A DNA stretch of 57,102 bases from Burkholderiales bacterium (GCA_030684405.1 JAUXYA010000003.1:1-57102); one strand, 5' to 3'. Positions 7,758 through 16,270 are shown, counted from the first letter of the stretch. Made by a program: numbers and translations. Notes: a model not told the origin generated them from the letters alone.

Positions 7758-9176
7758 ATGTCCCCGGACGGGCGCGCTACGCCCGCGGCAGGCGCCGAGG
7801 AAGTCGAAGCCTCGCTCTACGAGGTCCGCCAGCAGATCTACCCGCGCGCGGTCACCGGCTGGTTCGCCTGGTGGCGCGTGGCGCTGGTGGTGCTGACTCA
7901 GCTGGTGTTCTACGGCACGCCCTGGCTCACGTGGAACGACCGCCAGGCCGTGCTCTTCGACCTGGTCTCGCGCAAGTTCTACATCTTCGGCATGGTGCTG
8001 TGGCCGCAGGATTTCATTTTCCTGACGCTGTTGCTGATCATCTCCGCCTATTCGCTGTTCCTGTTCACCGCGATTGCCGGGCGTCTGTGGTGCGGCTATG
8101 CCTGCCCGCAGACGGTCTACACCGAGATCTTCATGTGGATCGAGCGCCGTATCGAGGGTGACCGGATGCAGCGCATGCGCCTCGACCAGGGGCCGGCGAG
8201 TTTTCGCAAGTTCGGGCTCAAGGCGCTGAAGCATGGCACCTGGATCGCACTCGCGTTGTGGACCGGCTTCACCTTCGTCGGCTATTTCACGCCGATCACC
8301 ACGCTCGCCGCTTCTTTCGCCGCGTGGACGCTGGGCCCCTGGGAAACCTTCTGGATATTCTTCTACGCCTTCGCCACCTACGGCAATGCCGGCTGGATGC
8401 GCGAGCAGGTGTGCAAGTACATGTGTCCCTATGCGCGCTTCCAGAGCGTGAGGTTCGATCCGGACACGCTGGTCATCACCTATGACACGCAGCGCGGCGA
8501 CCCGCGCGGTGCTCGCGGTCGCAAGGCCGACCCGAAGGCGCTGGGACTGGGTGACTGCGTCGACTGCAATATCTGCGTGCAGGTCTGTCCGACCGGCATC
8601 GATATCCGCAAGGGCATGCAGTACGAGTGCATCGGCTGCGCCGCCTGCATCGACGGCTGCAACCAGGTTATGGACAAGATGGGTTATCCGCGCGGCCTGA
8701 TTCGTTATTCGACCGAGAATGCGATTGCCGGCCAGTATGCAGACTCGGATTTCCGGCGCCATGTGTTCCGGCCGCGGGTGCTGGTGTACGCCGCACTGCT
8801 GTGCATACTGGTCGTTGCCTTCATCGGCGGGTTGCTGTTGCGCAGCCCGCTGAAGGTGGACGTGCTGCGCGATCGCGGCGCCCTGATGCGCGATGCGCCG
8901 GGGGGGCAGATCGAAAATGTCTACCGCCTGCAGTTCATCAACACCGACGAGGTCGCGCGCCGTTACACGATCGGCGTCGAGGGCCTGCCTGGACTTAGAG
9001 TCATGACCCCGCAACCGATCGAGGTGCCGCCGGCAACGACCCAGGCCTTCCCGGTATCGGTGCGCGTCGATCCTGAGGGGCTGGCACCGGGTTCACACCC
9101 GATCATGTTCCTGGTCAATGATATCGATCGGCCCGAGGTGGGCGCGCGTGAAAAATCCCGTTTCTATGTCCGTTGA
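7758..9176 (+). CDS. ccoG: Cytochrome c oxidase accessory protein CcoG
   Basis: A 472-residue membrane-bound polyferredoxin (CcoG/FixG/RdxA), thought to help copper reduction and delivery during cbb3 assembly. It has about five hydrophobic helices, the membrane-associated Cys motif GYACPQT, a further CKYMCPYARF motif, then two ferredoxin-type clusters (CVDCNICVQVCP and CIGCAACIDGC, about residues 265-300). The C-terminal region is a periplasmic beta-rich domain. Its ATG directly follows the ccoP stop with no spacer, so coupling is likely. Confidence 0.93.
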   Translation: MSPDGRATPAAGAEEVEASLYEVRQQIYPRAVTGWFAWWRVALVVLTQLVFYGTPWLTWNDRQAVLFDLVSRKFYIFGMVLWPQDFIFLTLLLIISAYSLFLFTAIAGRLWCGYACPQTVYTEIFMWIERRIEGDRMQRMRLDQGPASFRKFGLKALKHGTWIALALWTGFTFVGYFTPITTLAASFAAWTLGPWETFWIFFYAFATYGNAGWMREQVCKYMCPYARFQSVRFDPDTLVITYDTQRGDPRGARGRKADPKALGLGDCVDCNICVQVCPTGIDIRKGMQYECIGCAACIDGCNQVMDKMGYPRGLIRYSTENAIAGQYADSDFRRHVFRPRVLVYAALLCILVVAFIGGLLLRSPLKVDVLRDRGALMRDAPGGQIENVYRLQFINTDEVARRYTIGVEGLPGLRVMTPQPIEVPPATTQAFPVSVRVDPEGLAPGSHPIMFLVNDIDRPEVGAREKSRFYVR

Positions 9177-9186
9177 GGAGAATGCC

Positions 9187-9705
9187 ATGCACAACACGAC
9201 GCAGCCGCTGCTGCCCTGGTACCGCGAACCCTGGCCCTGGCTGCTGATGGCCGGACCGGTCACGGTGATTTTTGCCGGCATTGCAACCGCGTGGATTGCG
9301 GTGGTCAGCAGCGATGGCCTGGTCGTTAATGACTATTACAAGCAGGGTTTGGCCATCAACCAGACACTGGAGCGCGGCGCGCTGGCCACCCGCCTGGGTT
9401 ATCGCGCCGAGCTTGAGCTTGCACCCGATGCGCGCAGTGTGTCGCTGCGGCTGGCGGCGGCTGAAGGTGCAGTTCTGCCAGCGCAGCTGCAGTTGCGCGT
9501 CGCACACCCGACCCGTGCCGGCCGTGACGCACTGGTGCTGCTGCGTCAGCAAAATCCTGGCCAGTACCAGGGAGCGGTGCCCGAACTGAGCGCCGGACGC
9601 TGGATCTTGGTGCTGGAAGACATGCAGTTCAGCTGGCGTATCAGCGGCGGGCTGACGGTACCGGCGTCAGGCGCCGTCACGCTGTTGCCGGACAATCCCG
9701 GATAG
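9187..9705 (+). CDS. ccoH: FixH/CcoH family cbb3 assembly protein
   Basis: A 172-residue membrane-anchored protein with one N-terminal helix (about 18-38, in PWPWLLMAGPVTVIFAGI), the family motif VVNDYYKQGLAINQ, and a periplasmic beta-rich domain. CcoH/FixH stabilises cbb3 subunits during assembly. A longer reading frame opens at 9118, but ATG 9187 follows a strong ribosome-binding site (TGAGGAGAATGCC) and gives the usual length. It starts 10 bases after ccoG. The CcoI copper ATPase and CcoS that often follow are not present in the window. Confidence 0.88.
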   Translation: MHNTTQPLLPWYREPWPWLLMAGPVTVIFAGIATAWIAVVSSDGLVVNDYYKQGLAINQTLERGALATRLGYRAELELAPDARSVSLRLAAAEGAVLPAQLQLRVAHPTRAGRDALVLLRQQNPGQYQGAVPELSAGRWILVLEDMQFSWRISGGLTVPASGAVTLLPDNPG

Positions 9706-9714
9706 GAGGAAAAC

Positions 9715-9858
9715 ATGGCCTGGAAACTCTTGTTTGGATCGGACTATGGCCTGATGAGCCTGCTGTCCATCGTGATCGTTATCGGCATTGGTATCTGGCT
9801 TTACCTGTTTTTCCGCAGAAAGATCGCGGAAGACGAAAACCGGAGGCGCCCGGGCTGA
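9715..9858 (+). CDS. DUF3149-like small membrane protein
   Basis: A 47-residue single-span protein (MAWKLLFGSDYGLMSLLSIV...) with a C-terminal RRKIAEDENRRR tail. The start MAWKxLF.SDYGL matches the DUF3149 family of very small membrane proteins found near cbb3 genes in betaproteobacteria. It follows the ribosome-binding site AGGAGGAAAAC, only nine bases after ccoH, so it belongs to the cco operon. Role unknown; a small assembly or stabilising factor for the oxidase is an inference. Confidence 0.75.
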   Translation: MAWKLLFGSDYGLMSLLSIVIVIGIGIWLYLFFRRKIAEDENRRRPG

Positions 9859-9876
9859 GCCCGGCGCGGATGCGAA

Positions 9877-10128
9877 ATGCGTAAGCAAACCGGCAAGCGA
9901 CTGATGTGGATACTGTGGCCGTCGTTCATCGTCGGCGGCATCGCGGAAGCGGTGTTTTTCACGCTGATCGATCCGCAGGAGCTTTACCTGCTCGGCGAAC
10001 CGGTGCATTGGTCGCCGACCGCGGTGTATTCAGTCGGCTTCTTCATGTTCTGGCTGATCGCCGCCGCATCCAGCGCCTTCACCTGTTTTCTGCTGAGTGC
10101 GACTCCCGGGGATGACGTCTCAGACTGA
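9877..10128 (+). CDS. Small two-helix membrane protein of unknown function
   Basis: An 83-residue protein with two hydrophobic segments (about 9-31 and 48-73) joined by a short loop (DPQELYLLGEPVHWSPTA). It follows the DUF3149 gene by 18 bases and is probably the last gene of the cco operon. It is not recognised with certainty. Similar small membrane proteins occur downstream of ccoGH in related bacteria, but no role is established here. Confidence 0.7.
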   Translation: MRKQTGKRLMWILWPSFIVGGIAEAVFFTLIDPQELYLLGEPVHWSPTAVYSVGFFMFWLIAAASSAFTCFLLSATPGDDVSD

Positions 10129-10232
10129 GCGCTCGGGGGGTTCATAGCGGGCGTGATGACGGTAGACTGTGGGTAGTGCAACCGGTTTTGCTGCAGCGGA
10201 GTGCTGCAGCGTCTCGATTACGGGAGGTGGTC

Positions 10233-11447
10233 ATGCTCCTGCAACGTCGTTTCGACAATCTGGTAGACCGTCTCGCCACGCAGGCGAGGCTGCCCTTGCG
10301 CCTGCAACTGTGGAACGGTCGCCGCGTCGATCTCTCGCCCAGTCCGACCGTGACCATTTCATTGCCCAGGCCCTCGGCGCTGCGTTACCTGGTAAACCCC
10401 GACCTTGAAAAACTCGGCGAGGCCTTTGTCGAGGGTGATATCCAGGTCGAGGGTCCCATACACGAAGTATTCCGGATCGGCGAGAGTCTGGCGCGCCAGG
10501 CTACCGGTGACGGCGGGCGACGCCGTGCGCGGGGGCGCCAGCATACCCGCACGCGTGATCGGCGCGCGATCGAGTATCACTACGATGTCTCGAACGATTT
10601 CTACGCGCTGTTTCTCGATCGCAGCATGGTCTATTCCTGCGCGTACTACCGCAGCGAAGCCGCCTCCCTGGAGCAAGCGCAGGAAGCCAAGCTCGACCAT
10701 ATCCTGCGCAAGCTGGCGCTGCGCCCGGGCGACCGGCTGCTCGACATCGGCTGCGGCTGGGGTGCACTGGTGATGCGTGCGGCCCAACATCATGGCGTTC
10801 AAGCGACTGGCGTCACGCTGTCTTCCAGGCAGCTGGAGTATGCCCGCGAGCGCATCCGCGCAGCCGGGCTAGGCGACCGCTGCCGGGTCGAGCTTCTCGA
10901 CTACCGTGACCTCGAGGGCGAGTACGACGGAATCACCAGCGTCGGCATGTTCGAGCATGTCGGGCTGCAGCATCTGCCGGAATATTTCGCGAAGATCCGC
11001 TCGCTGCTCACTGCGGACGGACGAGTGCTGAATCACGGCATTACATCCTCGGACACCGAGGCGCGGTGGATGCCGCTGGGTGCCGGGGAGTTCATCGACC
11101 GCTATGTGTTTCCGGAGGGGGAGCTTACCCATGTCTCGCAGGTGCTGCACGACATGTCCGGTGCAGGCCTCGAGGTGGTCGACGTCGAATCGCTGCGCCG
11201 GCATTACGCCCGCACCTGCCGTGAGTGGGCAGACCGCCTGGAAGCCGCCCGCGAGCGGGCGGAGGCCATTGCCGGTGGCAGGCGTGCCCGCATCTGGCAG
11301 ATCTATCTGGCCGGCTGCGCCTACGGTTTTGCGGAGGGCTGGATCAACCTCTACCAGGTGCTGGCCTGCCGCGCCGACAACACGCGGGGGCAGCGCGTGC
11401 CAATGACCCGTGACTACATGTACGGCGATGGCGCGGGGAAGGTCTGA
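10233..11447 (+). CDS. Cyclopropane-fatty-acid-synthase family methyltransferase
   Basis: A 404-residue S-adenosylmethionine-dependent enzyme of the CFA synthase family, which adds a methylene bridge to unsaturated acyl chains of membrane phospholipids. The N-terminal acyl-carrier-like domain precedes YDVSNDFYALFLD, the SAM motif LLDIGCGWGALV (about residue 170) and the catalytic-region motifs TSVGMFEHVG and HVSQVL. The reading frame opens at 10176, but ATG 10233 has the ribosome-binding site GGGAGGTGG and is chosen. It lies between the cco operon and fnr. Cyclopropanation is usually a stress or stationary-phase adaptation; low-oxygen control here is only suggested by location. Confidence 0.85.
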   Translation: MLLQRRFDNLVDRLATQARLPLRLQLWNGRRVDLSPSPTVTISLPRPSALRYLVNPDLEKLGEAFVEGDIQVEGPIHEVFRIGESLARQATGDGGRRRARGRQHTRTRDRRAIEYHYDVSNDFYALFLDRSMVYSCAYYRSEAASLEQAQEAKLDHILRKLALRPGDRLLDIGCGWGALVMRAAQHHGVQATGVTLSSRQLEYARERIRAAGLGDRCRVELLDYRDLEGEYDGITSVGMFEHVGLQHLPEYFAKIRSLLTADGRVLNHGITSSDTEARWMPLGAGEFIDRYVFPEGELTHVSQVLHDMSGAGLEVVDVESLRRHYARTCREWADRLEAARERAEAIAGGRRARIWQIYLAGCAYGFAEGWINLYQVLACRADNTRGQRVPMTRDYMYGDGAGKV

Positions 11448-11486
11448 TTCGCCAGCAGGCGATTCACGGCAGCGCGTGCTGACGAT

Positions 11487-12230
11487 TCAGATACGGCAGC
11501 CGTGCTGTCCGACCAGTTCGCGCAGGCTGTCGATCTTGAGGATGCGCAAATGCTTGTTCTGCACTGCTATCAGGCCTTGCGCCTGGAACTGCGACAGCGT
11601 GCGGCTCACGGTTTCCAGCTTCAGGCCGAGGTAGCTGCCGATTTCCTCGCGGGTCATGCGCAGGTGAAACTCGGTCGACGAGTAGCCGCGTGCGGCGAAG
11701 CGCTGTGAGAGGTTGAGCAGGAACACCGCCAGACGCTCCTCGGCGCGCATGCTGCCCAGCAGCAGCATCACACCGTAGTCGCGCGCGATCTCGCGGCTCA
11801 TGATGCGGTGGAAATGCTGCTGCAGCGAGGGGATTTCCCGCGACAGCAGTTCCAGTGATTTCAGCGGTATTTCGCAGACCTCGCTGTCCTCCAGGACCAC
11901 TGCGTCGCAGAGGTGCTGGCCGGTGCCGATCGCATCCATGCCGATCAGGTCTCCCATCATGTGAAATCCGGCGACCTGTTCCCGTCCATCCTCGTGCAGC
12001 ACACAGCTTTTCATGAATCCGGTGCGGATCGCGTACAGCGCATGCAGGGCCGCGCCCGCACGGAACACGTAATCGCCGCGCTTGAGCGAACGCCGGATGT
12101 CGATCATCCGGTCCATCGCTTTCAGTTCATTTGCGGACAGACCTGCCGGCAGACACAGCTCGTGCAGACTGCAGGTTGAACAGGCAGTTTTCAGCTTGTC
12201 GACTTCGACGATGCGCAGGGGGGTGGCCAT
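11487..12230 (-). CDS. fnr: Oxygen-responsive regulator FNR/Anr
   Basis: A 247-residue FNR-type regulator. The N-terminal Cys residues C17, C20 and C26 plus C108 match the four ligands of the oxygen-labile [4Fe-4S] cluster. A cNMP-type beta-roll, a dimer helix and a C-terminal HTH follow; the recognition helix LKLETVSRTLSQFQ has the E--SR contacts that read TTGAT half-sites. It diverges from hemN, and the FNR box at 12291-12304 lies between them, so autoregulation is likely. It is the obvious candidate to act on the other FNR-type boxes in this window. Confidence 0.95.
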   Translation of the reverse strand: MATPLRIVEVDKLKTACSTCSLHELCLPAGLSANELKAMDRMIDIRRSLKRGDYVFRAGAALHALYAIRTGFMKSCVLHEDGREQVAGFHMMGDLIGMDAIGTGQHLCDAVVLEDSEVCEIPLKSLELLSREIPSLQQHFHRIMSREIARDYGVMLLLGSMRAEERLAVFLLNLSQRFAARGYSSTEFHLRMTREEIGSYLGLKLETVSRTLSQFQAQGLIAVQNKHLRILKIDSLRELVGQHGCRI

Positions 12231-12290
12231 GGCCGGGGAGTGGTGGGATTAGACTTTTTTGAACTCGCGCAACCGCATCTTACCGCCGTT

Positions 12291-12304
12291 TTGATCTGGG
12301 TCAA
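12291..12304. promoter_or_regulatory. FNR box between fnr and hemN
   Basis: TTGATCTGGGTCAA has nine of ten consensus bases. It lies 54 bases before hemN ATG and 60 before fnr ATG, positioned to influence both divergent genes. It also fits the TTGAT-N4-GTCAA form used by Dnr. Confidence 0.75.
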
Positions 12305-12358
12305 AACGGCGGCCCCGGTCGCTGCGCAGAATGGTATCCAAAGCTGGGCTACCTGCCG

Positions 12359-13768
12359 ATGAATCTCATTAAAGCGAATCCCGAAATACTGCCCCTGGAG
12401 GTCGATCTCGATCTGATCCGGCGCATGGATCGCAACGGTCCGCGTTATACCTCGTACCCGACGGCGGACCGTTTCGTCGAAGCATTTGCCGCCGAAACCT
12501 ACAAATCCTGGGTGGCCCGGCGCAACATCGGCGGCATCCGGCGCGCGCTGTCGATTTACGTGCATCTGCCGTTCTGCAGCACGATCTGTTTCTACTGCGC
12601 CTGCAACAAGGTGGTTACGCGCGACCGCGGCAAGGGCGAACGCTACCTGGACTATCTGTTCCGTGAAATCGACCTGCAGGGGCCGTTGTTCGGCGATGAC
12701 CGGGTGGTCGAGCAGATGCACTGGGGCGGCGGCACGCCGACTTTTTTCACGATGCCCCAGCTGGAGTTGCTGTGGCAGCGACTTAAGCGCCATTTCCGGA
12801 TGGCCGCCGACGGCGAATACTCAATCGAGGTGGACCCGCGCAGCGTCGATGCCGCCGGGATGCATGCATTGCGCGCCATGGGTTTTGGCCGTGTCAGCCT
12901 CGGCGTGCAGGATTTCGATCCCGAGGTCCAGCGCGCGGTCAACCGCGTGCAGAGTGAGGCGCAGACGCTGGAGGTGATGCAGGCTGCGCGTGCGGCCGGT
13001 TTTTCATCAATCAATGTTGACCTGATCTACGGCCTGCCCAAGCAGAATGCCGAGAGTTTCGACCGCACGCTCGACCGCGTCATCGCAGCCTCACCCGACC
13101 GCATCGCGATCTACAACTACGCGCATTTGCCGACGCGCTTCAAGCCGCAGCGGCGCATTGCCGACGCCGACCTGCCGCTGCCGGAGGTCAAGCTCGGGCT
13201 GATGGGGCTGGCCGCGCGCCGCCTGCGAGAGGCGGGCTATATCTACATCGGCATGGACCATTTCGCGAAGCCTGAGGATGCGCTGGCGGTGGCCCAGCGC
13301 AAGGGCCTGCTGCACCGCAATTTCCAGGGTTATTCGACCCACGCCGACTGCGACCTGATCGGTCTCGGGGTGTCGGCAATCGGCGCGATCGGTCCGACCT
13401 ACAGCCAGAACCACCGCGAGCTCGCCGACTATTACGACAGCCTCGATCGCGGCGTGCTGCCGGTGGTGCGCGGCCTTGAGTTGTCGGCCGATGACCTGCT
13501 GCGGCGCGCGGTGATCCAGGCGCTCAGCTGCCAGTTTCGGCTGTCGAAAAATTCCATCGAGATCGCCTATCTAATCGATTTCGATCGCTATTTTTCCGGG
13601 GAAATGGCCGACCTGCGCAGCATGGCGGCTGACGGGCTGGTGCAACTCGACGCGGAATGGATTACCGTGACGCCTCGTGGCCGCATGCTGGTCCGCAACA
13701 TCTGCATGGTGTTCGACAAGTACCTGCGCCGCGAGCGCGAGACCACCCGGTATTCGCGTGTCATTTAG
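12359..13768 (+). CDS. hemN: Oxygen-independent coproporphyrinogen III oxidase
   Basis: A 469-residue radical SAM enzyme that decarboxylates coproporphyrinogen III to protoporphyrinogen IX when oxygen is scarce. The N-terminal RYTSYPTADRF and YVHLPFCSTICFYCACNK motifs are those of true HemN rather than HemW; C73, C77 and C80 bind the cluster. Glycine-rich WGGGTPTFF and the SLGVQDFDPEVQ segment follow. Length agrees with E. coli HemN. It starts 54 bases after an FNR box and stands between fnr and the DsbD_2-like gene, a common arrangement near cbb3 operons because the oxidase needs heme. Confidence 0.95.
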   Translation: MNLIKANPEILPLEVDLDLIRRMDRNGPRYTSYPTADRFVEAFAAETYKSWVARRNIGGIRRALSIYVHLPFCSTICFYCACNKVVTRDRGKGERYLDYLFREIDLQGPLFGDDRVVEQMHWGGGTPTFFTMPQLELLWQRLKRHFRMAADGEYSIEVDPRSVDAAGMHALRAMGFGRVSLGVQDFDPEVQRAVNRVQSEAQTLEVMQAARAAGFSSINVDLIYGLPKQNAESFDRTLDRVIAASPDRIAIYNYAHLPTRFKPQRRIADADLPLPEVKLGLMGLAARRLREAGYIYIGMDHFAKPEDALAVAQRKGLLHRNFQGYSTHADCDLIGLGVSAIGAIGPTYSQNHRELADYYDSLDRGVLPVVRGLELSADDLLRRAVIQALSCQFRLSKNSIEIAYLIDFDRYFSGEMADLRSMAADGLVQLDAEWITVTPRGRMLVRNICMVFDKYLRRERETTRYSRVI

Positions 13769-13780
13769 AAAGTAGGCGTG

Positions 13781-14524
13781 ATGGATGGCTGGCTGCAGGC
13801 GATGATGCTTACCGCATTCGGTGCGGGCCTGCTCGGCGGCGCCCACTGTGCCGCAATGTGTGGCGGCATTGTCAGCCTGACCTGTACACCGGCGGCATCG
13901 CCACAGCAGCGGCGCTGGCGCTTTGCGCTGGCGTACAACGCCGGTCGCATATCCAGTTATGTGCTCGCCGGCGCACTCGCCGGCGCCCTTGGTCAGGCCG
14001 GCATGGCCCTGCGCGGCGGCGCGCTGGCCCAACACCTGCTGATGTTCCTGATGGGAGCGACCCTGATCGTCGTTGCGCTGAATGTGGCCGGCGTCACGCC
14101 GGTGACCCGCGGCATTGAGGCGGCGGGCGGCTTCCTCTGGCGCCGGGTGCAGCCCCATTCGCGCCGTTTTCTGCCGGTGACCGCACCCTGGCAGGCGTTG
14201 GGCCTCGGCGCTCTGTGGGGCTGGCTGCCCTGCGGCATGGTTTACGCCGTACTGCTGACTGCGCTGGCCTCCGGCAACGCCGCCGAAGGTGCGTTGATTC
14301 TTGGCGCTTTCGGTCTCGGCACACTGCCCAACCTGCTGCTGATCGGCGCAGCGGTAGGGCGTGCACAGGGCTGGATGCAGTTGCGCGCGCTGCGGTATGC
14401 CGCAAGCGCGGTGATTGCCGCCGTCGGCATCTGGGGCATGCTCCATGTGCTGCAACCAGCGGCGCGGGATGGCGACAGCCTGCTGTGTCGCGTCGCACCG
14501 GGGCTCGCCGAACTGCTGCGCTGA
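13781..14524 (+). CDS. DsbD_2/TauE-SafE-like membrane protein
   Basis: A 247-residue inner-membrane protein with about six hydrophobic helices and the motifs GGAHCAAMCGGI near residue 25 and GWLPCGMVYAVL near 155. These paired Cys-containing motifs are typical of the DsbD_2 (UreH-like, formerly sulfite exporter TauE) family, often found beside fnr, hemN and cco genes. A role in copper or thiol handling for cbb3 maturation is plausible but not established. Start may be GTG 13778 or ATG 13781, and the latter is used. It begins 12 bases after hemN and is probably cotranscribed. Confidence 0.8.
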   Translation: MDGWLQAMMLTAFGAGLLGGAHCAAMCGGIVSLTCTPAASPQQRRWRFALAYNAGRISSYVLAGALAGALGQAGMALRGGALAQHLLMFLMGATLIVVALNVAGVTPVTRGIEAAGGFLWRRVQPHSRRFLPVTAPWQALGLGALWGWLPCGMVYAVLLTALASGNAAEGALILGAFGLGTLPNLLLIGAAVGRAQGWMQLRALRYAASAVIAAVGIWGMLHVLQPAARDGDSLLCRVAPGLAELLR

Positions 14525-14593
14525 TCCGGCAGGCCGTCGTCCATCTTGCTTTCGTGAAAACGCCAGGTCACGCCGACGTTCACCTGTTGATGG

Positions 14594-14820
14594 TTACATA
14601 ATTCAGTAACAAAGATATCGTCATTCCGGACGCGAGTAGCGCGAGCCGGAATCCAGTTCCGCTTCAATACAAAACCCCTGGATTCCTGCTTGCCCCCCAA
14701 GCAGAATACAATCAACTTAATGACCTTGGAAAACCTAACATACAAGGGGACTTCCTTCGGGGCGCGCAGGAATGACGGGGGCGTGGTCATCGTGCCAGGT
14801 ACTTATGTCATTCTCAATAA
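14594..14820 (+). repeat. Dispersed repeat, family A, copy 2, with 72-bp insert
   Basis: Nearly the same sequence as 3-141: GTCATTCC and GGAATGAC outer arms, GGAATCCAG and CTGGATTCC inner arms, and the TTCTCAATAA end. Between TGCTTG and CGCAGG it carries an extra 72 bp at 14693-14764 that copy 1 lacks. The insert is AT-richer than its surroundings and has no clear ORF or terminal repeats. The repeat fills most of the gap between the DsbD_2-like gene and sodC; no gene is seen in that gap. Confidence 0.85.
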
Positions 14821-14839
14821 TACGCTGGGGATGGGAACG

Positions 14840-14869
14840 ATCCGCTTCCGCGACAGCGCAGAAGCGGAT
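14840..14869. terminator. Hairpin downstream of sodC
   Basis: The perfect 9-bp arms ATCCGCTTC and GAAGCGGAT enclose a 12-base loop just after the sodC stop on the minus strand. There is no clear T tract, so it may be a weak or factor-assisted terminator, or an mRNA-stabilising hairpin. Confidence 0.45.
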
Positions 14870-14881
14870 TCCGGGAATGGA

Positions 14882-15400
14882 CTAGCGGATGACGCCGCAG
14901 GCCACGCGGCCACCGGCGTTGCCGGTCGGATCGGTTTTGAGATCGTCCGCGTCCATGTGCACGATGATCGCACGGCCGATGATGCCGTCGGGTTTGTCAC
15001 GGCTGACGGAAATGCCGCCAACCACAAAGTTGATGCTGGCCGTGCCTTTGTCATTAAAGTTGATATTGCCAAGGTCCCCTGCGTGCTTCTCTGACTCATA
15101 AGGACCGCCGTGTTTGCGACCTGTGGGATTGAAGTGGCCGCCGGTGCTCATACCCTTCGGATCGCTGCAGTCGCCTTTTTCATGGATGTGGAAACCCTTG
15201 GGCCCTTTGCTGTGTCCGCTGAAATTGCCGCTGACGCGCACGATGTCGGGGCCGGCCTGGGTGAAAGTCACGTTACCGCGAACCTGGCTGCCGCTGCGCG
15301 GTTCGAGTACGGCAGTCGCCGTGGTTTCCTGCTGGACTGCGGGTCCGGCACAACCTGCGGCAATGGCGGCAAGTGCCGTTGTGATGACGAAGCGTTTCAT
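14882..15400 (-). CDS. sodC: Cu-Zn superoxide dismutase, lipoprotein
   Basis: A 172-residue periplasmic or membrane-anchored SodC that dismutates superoxide. The signal sequence ends in a lipobox-like AAGC with Cys17, so it is probably a lipoprotein. Metal-ligand motifs GFHIHEKGDC, GGHFNP, KHAGDLGN and IVHMDADD are present, as is the disulfide partner in GRVACGVIR. A longer frame opens at 15457, but ATG 15400 has the ribosome-binding site AAAGGAGACTTC and starts the signal peptide. It follows the Rieske gene on the same strand. Copper for the enzyme would share the periplasmic pool managed by the copper locus further along. Confidence 0.92.
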   Translation of the reverse strand: MKRFVITTALAAIAAGCAGPAVQQETTATAVLEPRSGSQVRGNVTFTQAGPDIVRVSGNFSGHSKGPKGFHIHEKGDCSDPKGMSTGGHFNPTGRKHGGPYESEKHAGDLGNINFNDKGTASINFVVGGISVSRDKPDGIIGRAIIVHMDADDLKTDPTGNAGGRVACGVIR

Positions 15401-15483
15401 GAAGTCTCCTTTGGCAGAGTGAATGAGATGCCGTTTGGCAGCTCGGTACCCACACACAAGTATTTGATTTATAAGTTATTTTT

Positions 15484-16188
15484 TTAACAGCGCACTTGCT
15501 GTTTGCAGAACTGCTTCAACGGAGTGACCACGGTTTTGACAGCCACGCGCTGTTGCGCCCGCGTTGCCGAGCCGTGTTCCAAAGCCAGGCGCATTTCATA
15601 TTTGCTGAAAAAGGTGTTGAACATTTCGCCGCCGAGCGTGCCAGTGGCGAATAGCGCGTCTGCGGCAGCGTCGTACTCGAGCAGGATGGCGCACAGCGGC
15701 TGCGGCGCCGGACCGCCCAGCACGCGCGCACCGGCCGCCGGATCGTACTCGCTGTGCTCGGAACAGCAGTGGATCATGTTTGGCTTGCTGATCCGTGATG
15801 CGGTCGAGCGTTCACGGTAGCTGATGAAGCTGATCTGCCGCGTCGGATAAGTCAGCTGATGGGAGCAGATCGCCGAATAGGCGACGATGGCGCCGCGCGG
15901 GCCGATGCCGCCCGGCCACTGGTAGGCGTCCCCGGCTTCCGTTTTCAGCGACACATTGCGCCCGGTCGGCTTGCCGAGGTTCAGCAGGAAACAGGGGGTG
16001 CCCTCGAAGGGGTAGTGGAAGACATAGTTTTCGCCGACCGTCAGCCGCGAGGCGCGCAGCACGCGCCCGCTGTCATCGTTCAGCTGTACGCGGCCGTAGC
16101 TGCGGGGGCGTGCGTCGGCCGCTGCGGCACCGCCCTGCAGGGCGATTGCCGTTGCGGCGCAGACTCGAATGAAATCCCGACGTTCCAT
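15484..16188 (-). CDS. Tat-exported Rieske [2Fe-2S] protein
   Basis: A 234-residue protein starting MERRDFIRVCAATAIAL, a twin-arginine signal. A Rieske-type cluster is indicated by CSHQLTYP near residue 125 and HCCSEHSEYDP near 155, which supply the Cys-x-His and Cys-x2-His ligand pairs plus extra Cys residues. The order resembles small subunits of arsenite-oxidase-like or thiosulfate/sulfite enzymes, but no molybdenum large subunit is adjacent. ATG 16188 has AAGGGG upstream and is chosen over the frame opening at 16215. The partner enzyme is unknown. Confidence 0.7.
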   Translation of the reverse strand: MERRDFIRVCAATAIALQGGAAAADARPRSYGRVQLNDDSGRVLRASRLTVGENYVFHYPFEGTPCFLLNLGKPTGRNVSLKTEAGDAYQWPGGIGPRGAIVAYSAICSHQLTYPTRQISFISYRERSTASRISKPNMIHCCSEHSEYDPAAGARVLGGPAPQPLCAILLEYDAAADALFATGTLGGEMFNTFFSKYEMRLALEHGSATRAQQRVAVKTVVTPLKQFCKQQVRC

Positions 16189-16270
16189 CGACGGCCCCTT
16201 TGGACACCCAGCCATTGTTCGGAATCCGGCTGCCTGCTGTCAATAGCCGGCGCCGTTGGGGGGCGGCAGG

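Noticed and set aside
6627-9014. A 795-codon open frame on the minus strand across ccoO-ccoG
   Set aside because: The plus strand carries well-recognised cco genes throughout. The antisense product is His/Arg/Asp-rich without any domain.
14530-14609. Minus-strand residues HQQVNVGVTWRFHE, resembling the C-terminal end of an outer-membrane protein
   Set aside because: The match is a few residues only, the frame does not stop after Phe and runs on antisense to the DsbD_2-like gene. It might be a relic cut by repeat A but cannot be supported.
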